From NCBI GenBank assembly GCA_938036435.1, contig CALHPU010000020.1:1-64000 (forward strand): a stretch of DNA of 64,000 nucleotides, written 5' to 3'. Source of the DNA: an uncultured Pirellulaceae bacterium (GTDB lineage Bacteria; Planctomycetota; Planctomycetia; Pirellulales; Pirellulaceae). A program made the translations under genes and the position numbers. Positions 17,503 through 27,499 of this stretch are shown in pieces. The notes under the pieces are model-generated. The model worked only from the letters and a program-made list of their open reading frames with translations. It was not told the DNA's origin and ran no database searches. Within the stretch, counting starts at the first letter, position 1, and each line of letters opens with the position of its first letter.

Positions 17503-19764
17503 CTAACGCTGGAAGTCACCGCTTCCAATCGTTGCCGCTGTGGCATCAGCAGTAGAAGTCGAATCACCAAGGTCACCATCGCTGCTAAAGTAGCGAGTGG
17601 TTCCTTCAGCGATTTCGCGTGAGTCTGAGTCGTGGCAAGTCAACTGAGCACGGAAGATGTGCGTGCCTTGCTGGTGGGCGGCGGCAGTAATTTCGAAGCT
17701 TACTTCCTGCCCGGGTTCAACGACCTCAATTGGCGAGAACAACACTTGGCCGGGAACAATTCGATGTTGATGACCAGCGGCCGAGTTAGGCTCGATGCCC
17801 TCAGAGAACTGCATGATCAATTCCACCTGCTTGGCAGCTCGGCTACCTCGGTTACGAATTGTGACGACATAAGGAACGTTCTTATTTGTCGGCAGAGGAC
17901 CACGTGGGTCTTCCACTTCTAGGACAAGATCAGCGACAGTTTCAACGCGCGTAAGGCAGGCGGCTGACGCGGCCAAGTCGCCTTGGCGAACACCACACTC
18001 AAGCTGCATGTCACCACTGCCGTTGATCTGGCAATTGACCTTAAAGCTGCGTGTCTGCCCCGGCTCCAATGGACCGACCTGCCAACGAATTCCGTCCTCA
18101 ATCGGTGTGACTGAATCGATACCAGAGACGTATTTGGCTCCCGCTGGTAACGCAACGGCGGCCATCAAGTTGTTCGCTGCTGCATCTCCGCTGTTGGTCA
18201 TCGTAATTACATAGGTTCCGACGTCGCCAGAAAATTTCATGGCGGGACCTTCCATCGTCACACCAAGATTCGCTCGGCGAACGGTAATCTTACGGTCGCT
18301 GCTGGCTTCAATCTCGCCGTCAGCCGATGCTTGAGCGACTAGCTTTAATTCTCCCGCTGTTCGAGCCAACAATTCAACTTGAAAGACTTCTTCTTCACCC
18401 GGCGGGATGTCACCAAGGACCGATCGCTCGCCACCAAGCGCTTCTGGTAGTTTAACGGTCACATTTTCGGCTGTTCCAGTTCCCGGATTTCGAACAGTAA
18501 CTAAATAGCGTGCTACTTCGCCAAATTCAACTTCTGCGGGACCAGAAATGTCCATGCTTAATCGAGGCTCGGTAACGCGAATGTTCGCCTTGCCGATACG
18601 TGGAACCAACGTCCACTCTACGCCCACATCAAACATTTCTGCCTTTCGTGGAACAGCAAGAATCGTTGCCGTTTGTGTTTTTCCAGCACTGATACGATCG
18701 ATTGTCCAAACCAATCGAGCCTTGTTTTTGCCATCGGTAACTTCTTTTCCACCAGTGGTAAGATTGACGTTGGAAACTTCCACCCATTCAGGAAGATTGA
18801 TTCCGACAAGAATACGCTCAGCGTCTGACCCGCTGTTGTTTTTAACAACCACTTCGTAGGTAGCTGGCTTATTGACGCCAATGGACCGTGGACCGAATGT
18901 CTCAACTTCGATCGAAGGTGCCTTCAATCGAATCGCAGCGCTGTCCGCTCCGCTTGGCTCGATGTCATCTTCAGATGAAGTTTGGCGAACATTATGCGTC
19001 ATCGATAGTGACGAAGTTCCAATGCGTCCAGCCTGTGGCTGTTTGTATTTGGTACGACCTTTGTCGATAGAGCTAGGGGACGTCGTTGATTTAAACTCAG
19101 TCCGACTCTGGCCATTGTTTATCTGATTTAAAAACTGAGTCGCAGAGAAATCACCGGCCGGCTGTGCAGCCTGACGAATCATCTTTGCCGATGCTTTGGC
19201 TTGATCGGCAAACGTACGACCTCGATCTGTCAACTCGGCCTCACGTGCCGCTGTGCGAGATTTGATGTCTCGGAGTTGTTTCTCTAAAAGTGCACGCTGT
19301 GTAGAAATTTCTTCCGGAGCGATCCGTGGAGTACGCGCTCGAATTGCTTGATCCATCACAGGAGCAGCTTTCTCAATTGCGGAAGCAGTCGCCGGCTTTG
19401 CCTCTGCGAACTGCTTCCGGAATGCGTCTCGCAAAGCACCTGTCTTTTTGACGCTGCCTTGGAAATCCGATGTCCCAGCCAGAATCGCCGGTACTGCAGG
19501 AGCCTTGACAGGTTCTTGGTAGGCAACTTGGCGGATCAGGTACTTGTTCTGTGCGCTCTGATCGACTTGATCAGACATGCGAACACGCACCGCAGGAATC
19601 TGGCTGGCGGTGTGAATCACCTCTCCCGCATTTGCATCGACCTGAGTCGGTTGATAGCGCTGTGATGGACGCTCAAGCTGTTGTCCGTTGGCAGTGGAAA
19701 CGCTAAAGGACGTTGAGCCGATGAGCACTCCCAATAGTGCGAGTTTGAATTGTTTCGCTAGCAT
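17503..19764 (-). CDS. Large secreted protein with repeated DUF11-like domains
   Basis: Signal peptide MLAKQFKLALLGVLIGSTSFSVSTANG. At least four repeats of the type GPAEVEFGEVARYLVTVRNPGTGTAENVTVKLP / GPAMKFSGDVGTYVITMTNSGDAAANNLMAAVALP. Confidence 0.85.
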   Translation of the reverse strand: MLAKQFKLALLGVLIGSTSFSVSTANGQQLERPSQRYQPTQVDANAGEVIHTASQIPAVRVRMSDQVDQSAQNKYLIRQVAYQEPVKAPAVPAILAGTSDFQGSVKKTGALRDAFRKQFAEAKPATASAIEKAAPVMDQAIRARTPRIAPEEISTQRALLEKQLRDIKSRTAAREAELTDRGRTFADQAKASAKMIRQAAQPAGDFSATQFLNQINNGQSRTEFKSTTSPSSIDKGRTKYKQPQAGRIGTSSLSMTHNVRQTSSEDDIEPSGADSAAIRLKAPSIEVETFGPRSIGVNKPATYEVVVKNNSGSDAERILVGINLPEWVEVSNVNLTTGGKEVTDGKNKARLVWTIDRISAGKTQTATILAVPRKAEMFDVGVEWTLVPRIGKANIRVTEPRLSMDISGPAEVEFGEVARYLVTVRNPGTGTAENVTVKLPEALGGERSVLGDIPPGEEEVFQVELLARTAGELKLVAQASADGEIEASSDRKITVRRANLGVTMEGPAMKFSGDVGTYVITMTNSGDAAANNLMAAVALPAGAKYVSGIDSVTPIEDGIRWQVGPLEPGQTRSFKVNCQINGSGDMQLECGVRQGDLAASAACLTRVETVADLVLEVEDPRGPLPTNKNVPYVVTIRNRGSRAAKQVELIMQFSEGIEPNSAAGHQHRIVPGQVLFSPIEVVEPGQEVSFEITAAAHQQGTHIFRAQLTCHDSDSREIAEGTTRYFSSDGDLGDSTSTADATAATIGSGDFQR

Positions 19765-20105
19765 GGATTTCCTACCCTGAATTAAAAAGACGATTCCGTC
19801 CTGATTGAATTCGACTTTTCTGATTAGAGAAGTTTAAGCAAACTTGACGATAATCTGGAAAAAAACGGTTGGCCTGCTAGCAGGTTAAAAAATGCGAGCA
19901 ACCACCAAAGTGCCAACGCCGGCGAAACACCTCCAGTATCGAGTCTAGTGCTTCTTCAAGATTTGGAATTTGGATTTAGATGAGAGCGAAAGGGCGCAAG
20001 CTCTGCGGTCCCTACCGTTAATCCATTGGTATTTTTGCCCGACGGCTTGCACCGTTACGCTTCAAGAGCGAACCGGCAACTCGAAAATGGAAACCTGGAT
20101 GAAGC

Positions 20106-20222
20106 ACTTGTGGCTCGCCCAAGCTGAAACGACCAGTTGCAAGTGATGGATTTCACCAGAAATCTTTGGCCGCGCAAGAACTCTGGCAAATCCCACTACA
20201 TGTCAACCCAGCTGTAAAACAC
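20106..20222. repeat. Palindromic element copy B (opposite orientation to copy A)
   Basis: CACTTGTGGCTCGCCCAAGCTGAAACGACCAGTTGC...GATGGATTTCACCAGAAATCTTTGGC...CTCTGGCAAATCCCACTACATGTCAACCCAGCTGTAAAAC. Its reverse complement aligns along the whole length of copy A. Confidence 0.75.
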
Positions 20223-20259
20223 CTCAAAACACACCGCACTATCTGTTCCATTAGCGAAC

Positions 20260-20318
20260 AAAGCCCCGAGAAATCTGGCTGGCCAGATAATCTGGGCAGT
20301 CAAAATTCACGGGGCTTT
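20260..20318. other. Two-level hairpin (terminator or structured RNA)
   Basis: Outer stem AAAGCCCCG/CGGGGCTTT (20260-20268 / 20310-20318) enclosing TCTGG-CTGG-CCAGA (20274-20287). Lies immediately downstream of the PilZ-like gene. Confidence 0.5.
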
Positions 20319-20339
20319 TCTGTGTAGAGGCGATTCCTA

Positions 20340-20942
20340 TTAGAAAGTCGAACAAGCCGCCTTTGCGTTACAGTTCGACAACACGCCAAATTCAAATTCA
20401 AACAGCGTATCAAGCAGTCGGGACAAGGGAACATCCTTGATTCCGTAGAGATCAGCGATCATCGAAAGATCACTTCCTTTCATCAGGGATTCATACCTTT
20501 CGGTCCTGTTCATCGTGACCAGCGCGGTGAAGTTGATGGGAAATTGCATCCCATCCCAAAGCTGCACTCGAACTCGGTTATCGGCTTCAACTGAGATCGG
20601 AATGCAAACCATCAGATTGCCCTCGTGCCTGAGGTAGCAATTGAGCAGCATTGCTTCTTCGTCGGGAGAATCACCTTTCGCCGTTTCAACGCGTTCGATG
20701 CCGATAAGCATCTCGTTCTTCTCGTTACGCGTCACGCCGCGAATAACCGCGTCAAAACTCTCACTGCCAAAGTGGACCGACAACGGCTTTCCGTAGGGGA
20801 TAACCAAAAAATCAAGGCCCGCAATTTTGGCACCAGTAATTGACTGATCCACCAAACTACATTCGAGATCTACTCCGTCGATTCTGACGGAGCACTTTTC
20901 ATCTACCGAAATACGATGAAATTTTCGACGATTGGTGATCAT
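20340..20942 (-). CDS. PilZ-domain-like protein
   Basis: MITNRRKFHRISVDEKCSVRIDGVDLECSLVDQSITGAKIAGLDFLVIPYGKPLSVHF: RRKxHR and D.S..G pattern of PilZ domains. Confidence 0.65.
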   Translation of the reverse strand: MITNRRKFHRISVDEKCSVRIDGVDLECSLVDQSITGAKIAGLDFLVIPYGKPLSVHFGSESFDAVIRGVTRNEKNEMLIGIERVETAKGDSPDEEAMLLNCYLRHEGNLMVCIPISVEADNRVRVQLWDGMQFPINFTALVTMNRTERYESLMKGSDLSMIADLYGIKDVPLSRLLDTLFEFEFGVLSNCNAKAACSTF

Positions 20943-21164
20943 TTTGAAAATCACAAGGCAGAACAATGGAAGCTGAGTCTGCGAATGCTGCAGACCTATC
21001 TAGAAGGGTTAAACGGCAAATTCACTATCAAACCATCAATCGTTTTTAGAGATTTACCGCTTGTTTCCCCAAGTTGCTTTGATGCTAGCTATGTTTCTCG
21101 GCTTGCCCTCAAAGCCTGACTTTTGTAATTACGCCGAAGAAATATTTCATCGGCGAGGTCAAGG

Positions 21165-22853
21165 ATGGACCGAAAGTTGCAAAAATCGCAGCCCCACAAT
21201 CGAATAGGCTCGTTTCTCAAACTGATTCGTAGCAGTTTCCAGATCAGCATTTCCAAGCAAAAATGCCCACTGTTGGCAATATTTGTCAGCCTGAGCTTTC
21301 TTCAAACAGGCTGCCAAACGCAACGGTTCTGGGACGCAAACACCGAACTGCCAGTTCCACCGAAGGTACTTGACCAAGAAACACTAGAGCGCGTGCGCTT
21401 TCAAAGCCCCGGAGGTTCAAGTTCTCGCGGAGGTTCAGGGTCGCGAGGTGCATCGGGAGCCAGTTTCCCCGCCGCACCGGAGAAGCACAAATCAGATGTC
21501 GTGCCTGATTTCGAACAGCTTGTTGAATCCGACAGCGGACTGAAACCAGAAATCGTTAAAGAAGTGATCATCACTGGAAACCAGTACACCCCAACGCATC
21601 ACTTGAGCCGCAACATCCGCACGCGGCAAGGTAGATACTTCGACCCTGATAAACTTCAACAGGACGTCAACATGCTCTGGCGATTGCCAGAGATCAAAAA
21701 GGTAAGAGGACCTTACTTGGATAGGCAGCCTGACGGCATCGTTATTCGAATCGAAGTTGAAGAACGACAAAAACTCTCAACCGTATCTTTCATCGGCAAT
21801 CGTGGGATCTCAGATCGCAAGTTACAGAAGAAGTCCGGACTCGAAGACGGAAGTCCAATGGATGTTCACGCGATTCGAATGGCAAAAAACAGCATCGAAG
21901 AACTCTATAAGGAAGAGGGCTACCCGCGAACTCAGGTCGAGATTTTGGAGAATGAAGGGAACGAAAACAAAGTGACCTTCCTGATTCACGAAGATCAAAA
22001 ACAGAAAATCTGGTCGGTCAATTTTGAAGGCAACACAATCGCCACCGAAGCACGTCTTCGCCACATTGTGAAATCAAAGCCCGGCATTGCCAAGCTAATT
22101 GGCGGTTTGGCAAAACGGGCTGAAATTGAGCAGGACATTCAAAGGCTGACCTCATACTATCGGTCGCTGGGATTTTTTAATGCTCAAGTCGGTCGCGAGA
22201 TAAGTGAGAGTAACGACGGACGTTGGTTGTCCCTTCGCTTTATCATCAACGAAGGACCTCGATACAGCGTTCGCAACGTAAAGTTCATGGGGAATGAAGC
22301 CTTTGGCGAATCACAATTGTCGTCGCTGATCTCGATGCACCCTAGCAAACCAATGCCCGACTTCAACGTGGCAATTGTGAACGAGGATCTAACCGAAATT
22401 CGCGACCTTTACGGCAGCCAAGGCTTTGTCTTCTCGGACATCAACGTTGAAACGCGTTTTCTCGAAGAGCCAGGTCAAGTGGATCTGGTATACAAAATCA
22501 AAGAGGGGAAGCAGTATCGTGTCGGCCAAGTTAACGTCCACTACGACGGTGGTAATTCAATCACCAAAAGCTCGGTCATTCGAAGTCGAGTTGATCTGCG
22601 TCCTGGAGACTTGATCGACATGCGAAAAATTGAAGCCAGTAAAGCTCGTCTCACTCGATCGCAGATCTTCGCCGCAGGGCAGGGCGGCGCACCACCTTCG
22701 ATCAAGATCAAGCCCCGCGAACTCAAGGACATTGAATCAATGGCTGACCAAGACAGCATTTCTGGATCATCATCGCGCGACCGCTCTGCAAGAGCACCCG
22801 GTCCGTCAGGCGGCAGTGGAAATCGAGGCTCCGGCGGATCAAGCTACCGATAA
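21165..22853 (+). CDS. BamA-like POTRA-only lipoprotein (five POTRA-type repeats, no barrel)
   Basis: Lipobox-like LSFLQTGCQTQRF; POTRA-like repeats VKEVIITGNQYTPTHHLSRNI, LSTVSFIGNRGISDRKLQK, IWSVNFEGNTIATEARLRHI, VRNVKFMGNEAFGESQLSSL, VGQVNVHYDGGNSITKSSVI; Gly/Ser-rich C-terminus. Confidence 0.85.
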   Translation: MDRKLQKSQPHNRIGSFLKLIRSSFQISISKQKCPLLAIFVSLSFLQTGCQTQRFWDANTELPVPPKVLDQETLERVRFQSPGGSSSRGGSGSRGASGASFPAAPEKHKSDVVPDFEQLVESDSGLKPEIVKEVIITGNQYTPTHHLSRNIRTRQGRYFDPDKLQQDVNMLWRLPEIKKVRGPYLDRQPDGIVIRIEVEERQKLSTVSFIGNRGISDRKLQKKSGLEDGSPMDVHAIRMAKNSIEELYKEEGYPRTQVEILENEGNENKVTFLIHEDQKQKIWSVNFEGNTIATEARLRHIVKSKPGIAKLIGGLAKRAEIEQDIQRLTSYYRSLGFFNAQVGREISESNDGRWLSLRFIINEGPRYSVRNVKFMGNEAFGESQLSSLISMHPSKPMPDFNVAIVNEDLTEIRDLYGSQGFVFSDINVETRFLEEPGQVDLVYKIKEGKQYRVGQVNVHYDGGNSITKSSVIRSRVDLRPGDLIDMRKIEASKARLTRSQIFAAGQGGAPPSIKIKPRELKDIESMADQDSISGSSSRDRSARAPGPSGGSGNRGSGGSSYR

Positions 22854-22896
22854 CTCAACGATCATCGCGAACCAAGCAACACAACAAACATCAACT

Positions 22897-24633
22897 ATGC
22901 AAATCCAATTTCCAACTCGAGCGGTCAAGTCAATCAGCACCGGCTGCATTGGTTGTCTGTTGCTGATGATATCGATCGGATGCCAGAATGGTCCCTTTAA
23001 GTATCAGGATTCCTCAGGTTTTGGTTTTCCAACCCTACCATCGGCAGCCACGCAACCACAATTGCCTGCCGAAAGCGATTCCATCAGAGCTATGGAAAAA
23101 GACAATGCCCAAAAGAGCGCTGAGGCCGTGCGGGGTCAAAGTCCTGATGGCAAGTTTTGGTACGGAAATGGTAAAGCTCAAAACACTGCGACAACACAGC
23201 GCCAAGTCGTCAATCAAGCAAGTGCTATTGGTACGACAAACGGGACGACAAGCAACCAGCAGGAATTTGCTAATTCGTACGCGCCCGGAAGCACCGGCCG
23301 CGCCGTTCAACAAGCGACCTACCAATATCCCGAACTGCGACGCAACCGAGGCATCTTGCCGGGCAACGGTTTGAATTCGCCCAACATTGGCGATCCCAAT
23401 CAGCTTAACCCGATCGTACAACCCTTCGAACGCGGCGGTAACGCCTCAGTTCCATTTGGTAACAATCCCAACGCCTATTTTCCCTCGCAAGATTATGCTG
23501 ATCTTGATGTGACGGTAACCCAAACCAATACCGGGCGAATCAACATCGGCGGTGCCTTTAACTCGGACAACGGCATCGTTGGCCAGTTCATCATCGATGA
23601 AAAAGACTTTGACATCACGAGGTTCCCAAGAAACTTCCAAGACATCTTGGACGGAAATGCTTTCCGCGGCGGCGGTCAGGCCTTTCGGCTTGAGGTCGTG
23701 CCGGGGCAAGATTTGCAACGCTACTTGGTGAGCTTCACCGAGCCGTATTTTTTAGGCACCGACTATTCCTTTAGCGCCAGTGGCTACCTTTTTGACAGAC
23801 GTTACTTTGACTGGGACGAAAACCGACTGGGTGGCCGTCTGTCTCTCGGTCGTCGACTGACTCCTGATCTTTCGCTTAGTGCGGGTCTTCGTCTGGAACG
23901 CGTTAGAGTGGACAATGCTCGTGAAGCGATAAGGGTAAACGCTAATGATCCGAACGTCAGCACGTCGCCTCAACTCAACGAGGTTTTAGGAGATAAGCAA
24001 AGTCTTTTTCTCGCTAATATCGGACTGATCCGAGACACACGCGACCATCCCTATTTGGCAACAAAAGGAACGTATCTGTCGGGAACCGTTAGCCAAGCAT
24101 TTGGCGATTTTGATTACTCACGAATCGACCTAGAGTATCGACGATATCGATTAATTTACGAGCGTCCCGACCGATCAGGACGCCACACGCTCAGCTACGG
24201 AACGAAGCTTGGATACACCGGCAGTGGTACGCCCGTCTATGAGCACTATTTTGCGGGCGGGTTCTCCACGATTCGTGGTTTTGATTTCCGCGGGGTTGGG
24301 CCTAAAGAAGGTGCAACCTTCAACCCCGATGGATCAATCGCAGACGAAGGTGCCCGTATCGGCGGTGAGTTCCAATGGCTCAACACGCTCGAGTATACCT
24401 TTCCACTAACGGCTGACGACATGGTCAAAGGGGTCGTGTTCTGTGATTTTGGTACCGTTGCCACAGACGTTAGCCTCGACGAATTTCGCGTCGTACCTGG
24501 CTTCGGATTTCGCGTCAACATGCCGGCTCTCGGCATCGGGGCTCCACTTGCCTTCGATTTCGGCTTCCCTGTCTCCAGCGAAGCAACGGATGACGAGAGA
24601 ACCTTTAGCTTCTACCTAGGTGTGCTTCGGTAG
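22897..24633 (+). CDS. BamA/Omp85-type beta-barrel lipoprotein (surface antigen D15-like)
   Basis: ATG 22897 gives MQIQFPTRAVKSISTGCIGCLLLMISIGCQNGPF (lipobox), then a barrel region including SFTEPYFLGTDYSFSASGYLFDRRYFDWDENRLGGRLSLGRRL and the loop-6 motif GGFSTIRGFDFRGVGP. Confidence 0.88.
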   Translation: MQIQFPTRAVKSISTGCIGCLLLMISIGCQNGPFKYQDSSGFGFPTLPSAATQPQLPAESDSIRAMEKDNAQKSAEAVRGQSPDGKFWYGNGKAQNTATTQRQVVNQASAIGTTNGTTSNQQEFANSYAPGSTGRAVQQATYQYPELRRNRGILPGNGLNSPNIGDPNQLNPIVQPFERGGNASVPFGNNPNAYFPSQDYADLDVTVTQTNTGRINIGGAFNSDNGIVGQFIIDEKDFDITRFPRNFQDILDGNAFRGGGQAFRLEVVPGQDLQRYLVSFTEPYFLGTDYSFSASGYLFDRRYFDWDENRLGGRLSLGRRLTPDLSLSAGLRLERVRVDNAREAIRVNANDPNVSTSPQLNEVLGDKQSLFLANIGLIRDTRDHPYLATKGTYLSGTVSQAFGDFDYSRIDLEYRRYRLIYERPDRSGRHTLSYGTKLGYTGSGTPVYEHYFAGGFSTIRGFDFRGVGPKEGATFNPDGSIADEGARIGGEFQWLNTLEYTFPLTADDMVKGVVFCDFGTVATDVSLDEFRVVPGFGFRVNMPALGIGAPLAFDFGFPVSSEATDDERTFSFYLGVLR

Positions 24634-24637
24634 ACGG

Positions 24638-25678
24638 TTACCCCAAGAAAGGGTAGTCCTTGTCCATTAAGCCCAACTCTTTGGCTTCTTGCCAGAATGC
24701 CTTCGGCAGTTGCGTATTGGCCAGTTCAACGTTGGAGCTTACGCGCTCAGGCCTGCTGGAGGAAAGAGCAATCGAAACAACACCGGGCGGTGACAAAGCA
24801 AACTCGACACACGCTTGAGCGGGCTTCACCGAATGCTTCTCACATAGCGCGAAGAACCGATCCCGATAATTGGCGATTTTTTGATCGTCAGCATTGGCAG
24901 GATCCAGCTCACGATAGTCAAATGACTTACCGCCAACCATGTACCCCGCATGGAACACGGCGCTGTTGAAAACAGGAATGTTGCGACGGTTCAAGTTTTC
25001 TACGAAATCCAGCAGGGTTTGAGGATGCCGATAGATCGTCAGACTATTGGCCAGCATTACCCAATCCAATTTGACTTTATCGTCAATTTCAGCGATCGCC
25101 CTCCAATCCTTGCTACCGACGCCAATCGCTTGGCATTTCCCTTGGCCACGTAATTCTTCAAGCGCTTTGTAGGCGCCTAGAATATCGTCCATTCTACGGG
25201 CTCGATCTTCCTTCGAAGTCGCCGCGGCCAGATACTCATCCGGGTCGTGAACCGAGAGAAACTGGGATGTGAAGCCCTCTCCCAGCAATTCGTTGCCCTG
25301 TTCCCAGCATTCAAGAATTCCATCATAGGAAATGCACTGTACAGCATCGTGCTCTAGCCCAACCCAAGCCCCCGGTTCGAAAGTGGGCTCGTCAGACGTT
25401 AGCGGTACACGTTTCCAACCAAGCTTGTTGCTAATGATGACTTTTTCAGGATCTGCGTTGAGAGCGCGAAGATTATTGCCAATGACTTCCAGCGCCAGCC
25501 CCGCGCCATACTTGCCAGCGGTATCCACAACGACCTCGTTGGCCGAATTAAACCATTCGCGCGAGATCTCCAACTTCGTTTCTTCTGCCAAAGCAACAAA
25601 TAAGTTGCCTAAAGTTCCCGTACCAAAAATGACACGCGGAACATCCACTGTCACAGTGCCTACCTTTATTACTGCCAT
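24638..25678 (-). CDS. Aldo/keto reductase, D-threo-aldose (L-fucose) 1-dehydrogenase-like
   Basis: MAVIKVGTVTVDVPRVIFGTGTLGNLFVALAEE...NSANEVVVDTAGKYGAGLALEVIGNNLRAL...AIGVGSKDW. AKR pattern (D...Y, GxGS). Confidence 0.82.
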   Translation of the reverse strand: MAVIKVGTVTVDVPRVIFGTGTLGNLFVALAEETKLEISREWFNSANEVVVDTAGKYGAGLALEVIGNNLRALNADPEKVIISNKLGWKRVPLTSDEPTFEPGAWVGLEHDAVQCISYDGILECWEQGNELLGEGFTSQFLSVHDPDEYLAAATSKEDRARRMDDILGAYKALEELRGQGKCQAIGVGSKDWRAIAEIDDKVKLDWVMLANSLTIYRHPQTLLDFVENLNRRNIPVFNSAVFHAGYMVGGKSFDYRELDPANADDQKIANYRDRFFALCEKHSVKPAQACVEFALSPPGVVSIALSSSRPERVSSNVELANTQLPKAFWQEAKELGLMDKDYPFLG

Positions 25679-25793
25679 CAAAAATTCGCGAGTAAAACTT
25701 GTTGTAGTCAACTGAGAAAGCCAAACACAAATAGTGAATACTTGGCTCGCCCAAACATGCACTCTAGCTCCTAGATGCTCTTCCGACCAAACC

Positions 25794-27278
25794 CTAGACC
25801 CTAGCTGTCCTACGTCCGAACGAGGTCATGAAACCGTAAATCGCTATGACAACAAAACAAATTAGCGGTAGTACGAACGATGACGCTGTTGAAGCAACGT
25901 TTGGACCTACAGCACTTTGGATAGGCCCAACGATCCCTTCGATGAAGGATCCGCCTTTGGCGTCAATCAACTGTCCTTGCCACGGCGGCATTAAAGCGCC
26001 ACCCACAATCGCGAAAATCAGTCCGGCAGATCCCAGCTTCGCGTCCTCCGGAGTCAGCCCCTGAAGCGCGATTCCGTAAATTGTGGGAAACATCATTGAC
26101 ATACAAGCCGACACACCCACCAAACAGTAGAGTCCGCCAATGTTCTGCAGGGTAATCACAAAGTAGACCAATAACATGCCGACGATGGCCAAGATCCCAA
26201 GCAGTAAACCGGGGTTCACAAACTTCAAGAGGAACGTACACACAAAACGACTAATCAAGAAAGTAACCATGGCCGCAATGTTATATTTCTGAGCCGTGGC
26301 GGCATCTAGTCCACAAAGCGTTACACCATAGTGAATGATGTAGGTCCAACACATGATTTGAGCACCGACATAAAAAGCCTGCGCAATCACGCCACCGATG
26401 TATCTCGGATGCAGCAGTTTTTTTATTAATGCCCCGATCTCAATTTTATGAGCGTCATCACCAGTGTTTGGCATTTTGCTGACAAGGAACATTACCAACA
26501 CGGCCAACACAACACATGCAATGACAACATAGGGAGTTCGCACCGTCGCCAGATCTTGCTGCTGCATAGCTGTAAACTTGTCGACGCTGTTGGTTGCGAG
26601 ATCGGCAAGCGCAGAGTTTAATTTCTGATCAACCTCGCCCGGCAGCATATTGGCGTACTCGGGATGGGCCGCTTTTTCCTCAGCGCGAAAGGCTTCAGTA
26701 CTGAGATTGGGGAGAATGAAGGTGGCTGCGATCAGCATGCCGGTCAACGAACCAATTGGGTTGAAGGCTTGGGCCAAATTTAGTCGTTGAGTCGCCGTTT
26801 CGGGTGATCCCATAGAGAGAATGTATGGGTTGGCTGCTGTTTCCAAAAACGCCAACCCGAAAGTAAGCACGTAGAGCGCGACCAAAAACAGGTTGAACTG
26901 CATGTAGTTACTTGCAGGGATAAAAAGCAGAGCTCCAATTGCGTAGAGGGCCAAGCCAATCACGATCCCCCATTTGTAAGATAACTTTCTGAGTACCAAC
27001 GCCGCTGGAATCGCCATAGTGGCATAGCCACCATAAAAAGCCATTTGGACCCAAGAGCTTTGCGCGTTGTCAATCTGAAAAATGTCCTTGAAAGCTTTGA
27101 CAAGCGGATTGGTTATGTCGTTCGCAAACCCCCACAAGGCAAACAAGGACGTGACTAAGATAAATGGAAGCAAATATTTTTTAGGAACCACTTGGTCGGT
27201 CCCTTCAGAATGGCCTACGGATCCGCCCGAATCTTTCGTGGACACATATGGGTTGGCCACATTATCTTTATCAGTCAT
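25794..27278 (-). CDS. MFS sugar transporter, FucP-like L-fucose:H+ symporter
   Basis: KKYLLPFILVTSLFALWGFANDITNPLVKAFKDIFQIDNAQSSWVQMAFYGGYATMAIPAALVLRKLSYKWGIVIGLALYAIGALLFIPA...AYVLTFGLAFLETAANPYIL. Confidence 0.88.
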   Translation of the reverse strand: MTDKDNVANPYVSTKDSGGSVGHSEGTDQVVPKKYLLPFILVTSLFALWGFANDITNPLVKAFKDIFQIDNAQSSWVQMAFYGGYATMAIPAALVLRKLSYKWGIVIGLALYAIGALLFIPASNYMQFNLFLVALYVLTFGLAFLETAANPYILSMGSPETATQRLNLAQAFNPIGSLTGMLIAATFILPNLSTEAFRAEEKAAHPEYANMLPGEVDQKLNSALADLATNSVDKFTAMQQQDLATVRTPYVVIACVVLAVLVMFLVSKMPNTGDDAHKIEIGALIKKLLHPRYIGGVIAQAFYVGAQIMCWTYIIHYGVTLCGLDAATAQKYNIAAMVTFLISRFVCTFLLKFVNPGLLLGILAIVGMLLVYFVITLQNIGGLYCLVGVSACMSMMFPTIYGIALQGLTPEDAKLGSAGLIFAIVGGALMPPWQGQLIDAKGGSFIEGIVGPIQSAVGPNVASTASSFVLPLICFVVIAIYGFMTSFGRRTARV

Positions 27279-27499
27279 ACGGGCACCGTCATTGGATTAA
27301 TGGTGGGAGAAATTAGCGAAACTAATCTGCTGAGCATCAAAGCTTCGATCGAGGCAACCACATTCTAATCACCAACAACCTCCAATGTGTAGCTACCTAG
27401 CTGTGACTTTGTTAAAATTAAGGTTCGACTTTTTCGGTTGGTTAAACTATCGCCAACCTCGAGTGTTCTGTCCAAGCCTCTGAGCAAAGATCTACCCAA

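Noticed and set aside
22630-22896. N-terminal extension of the barrel ORF overlapping the POTRA gene
   Set aside because: The extension has no signal-like features, while ATG 22897 immediately gives a lipoprotein signal peptide.
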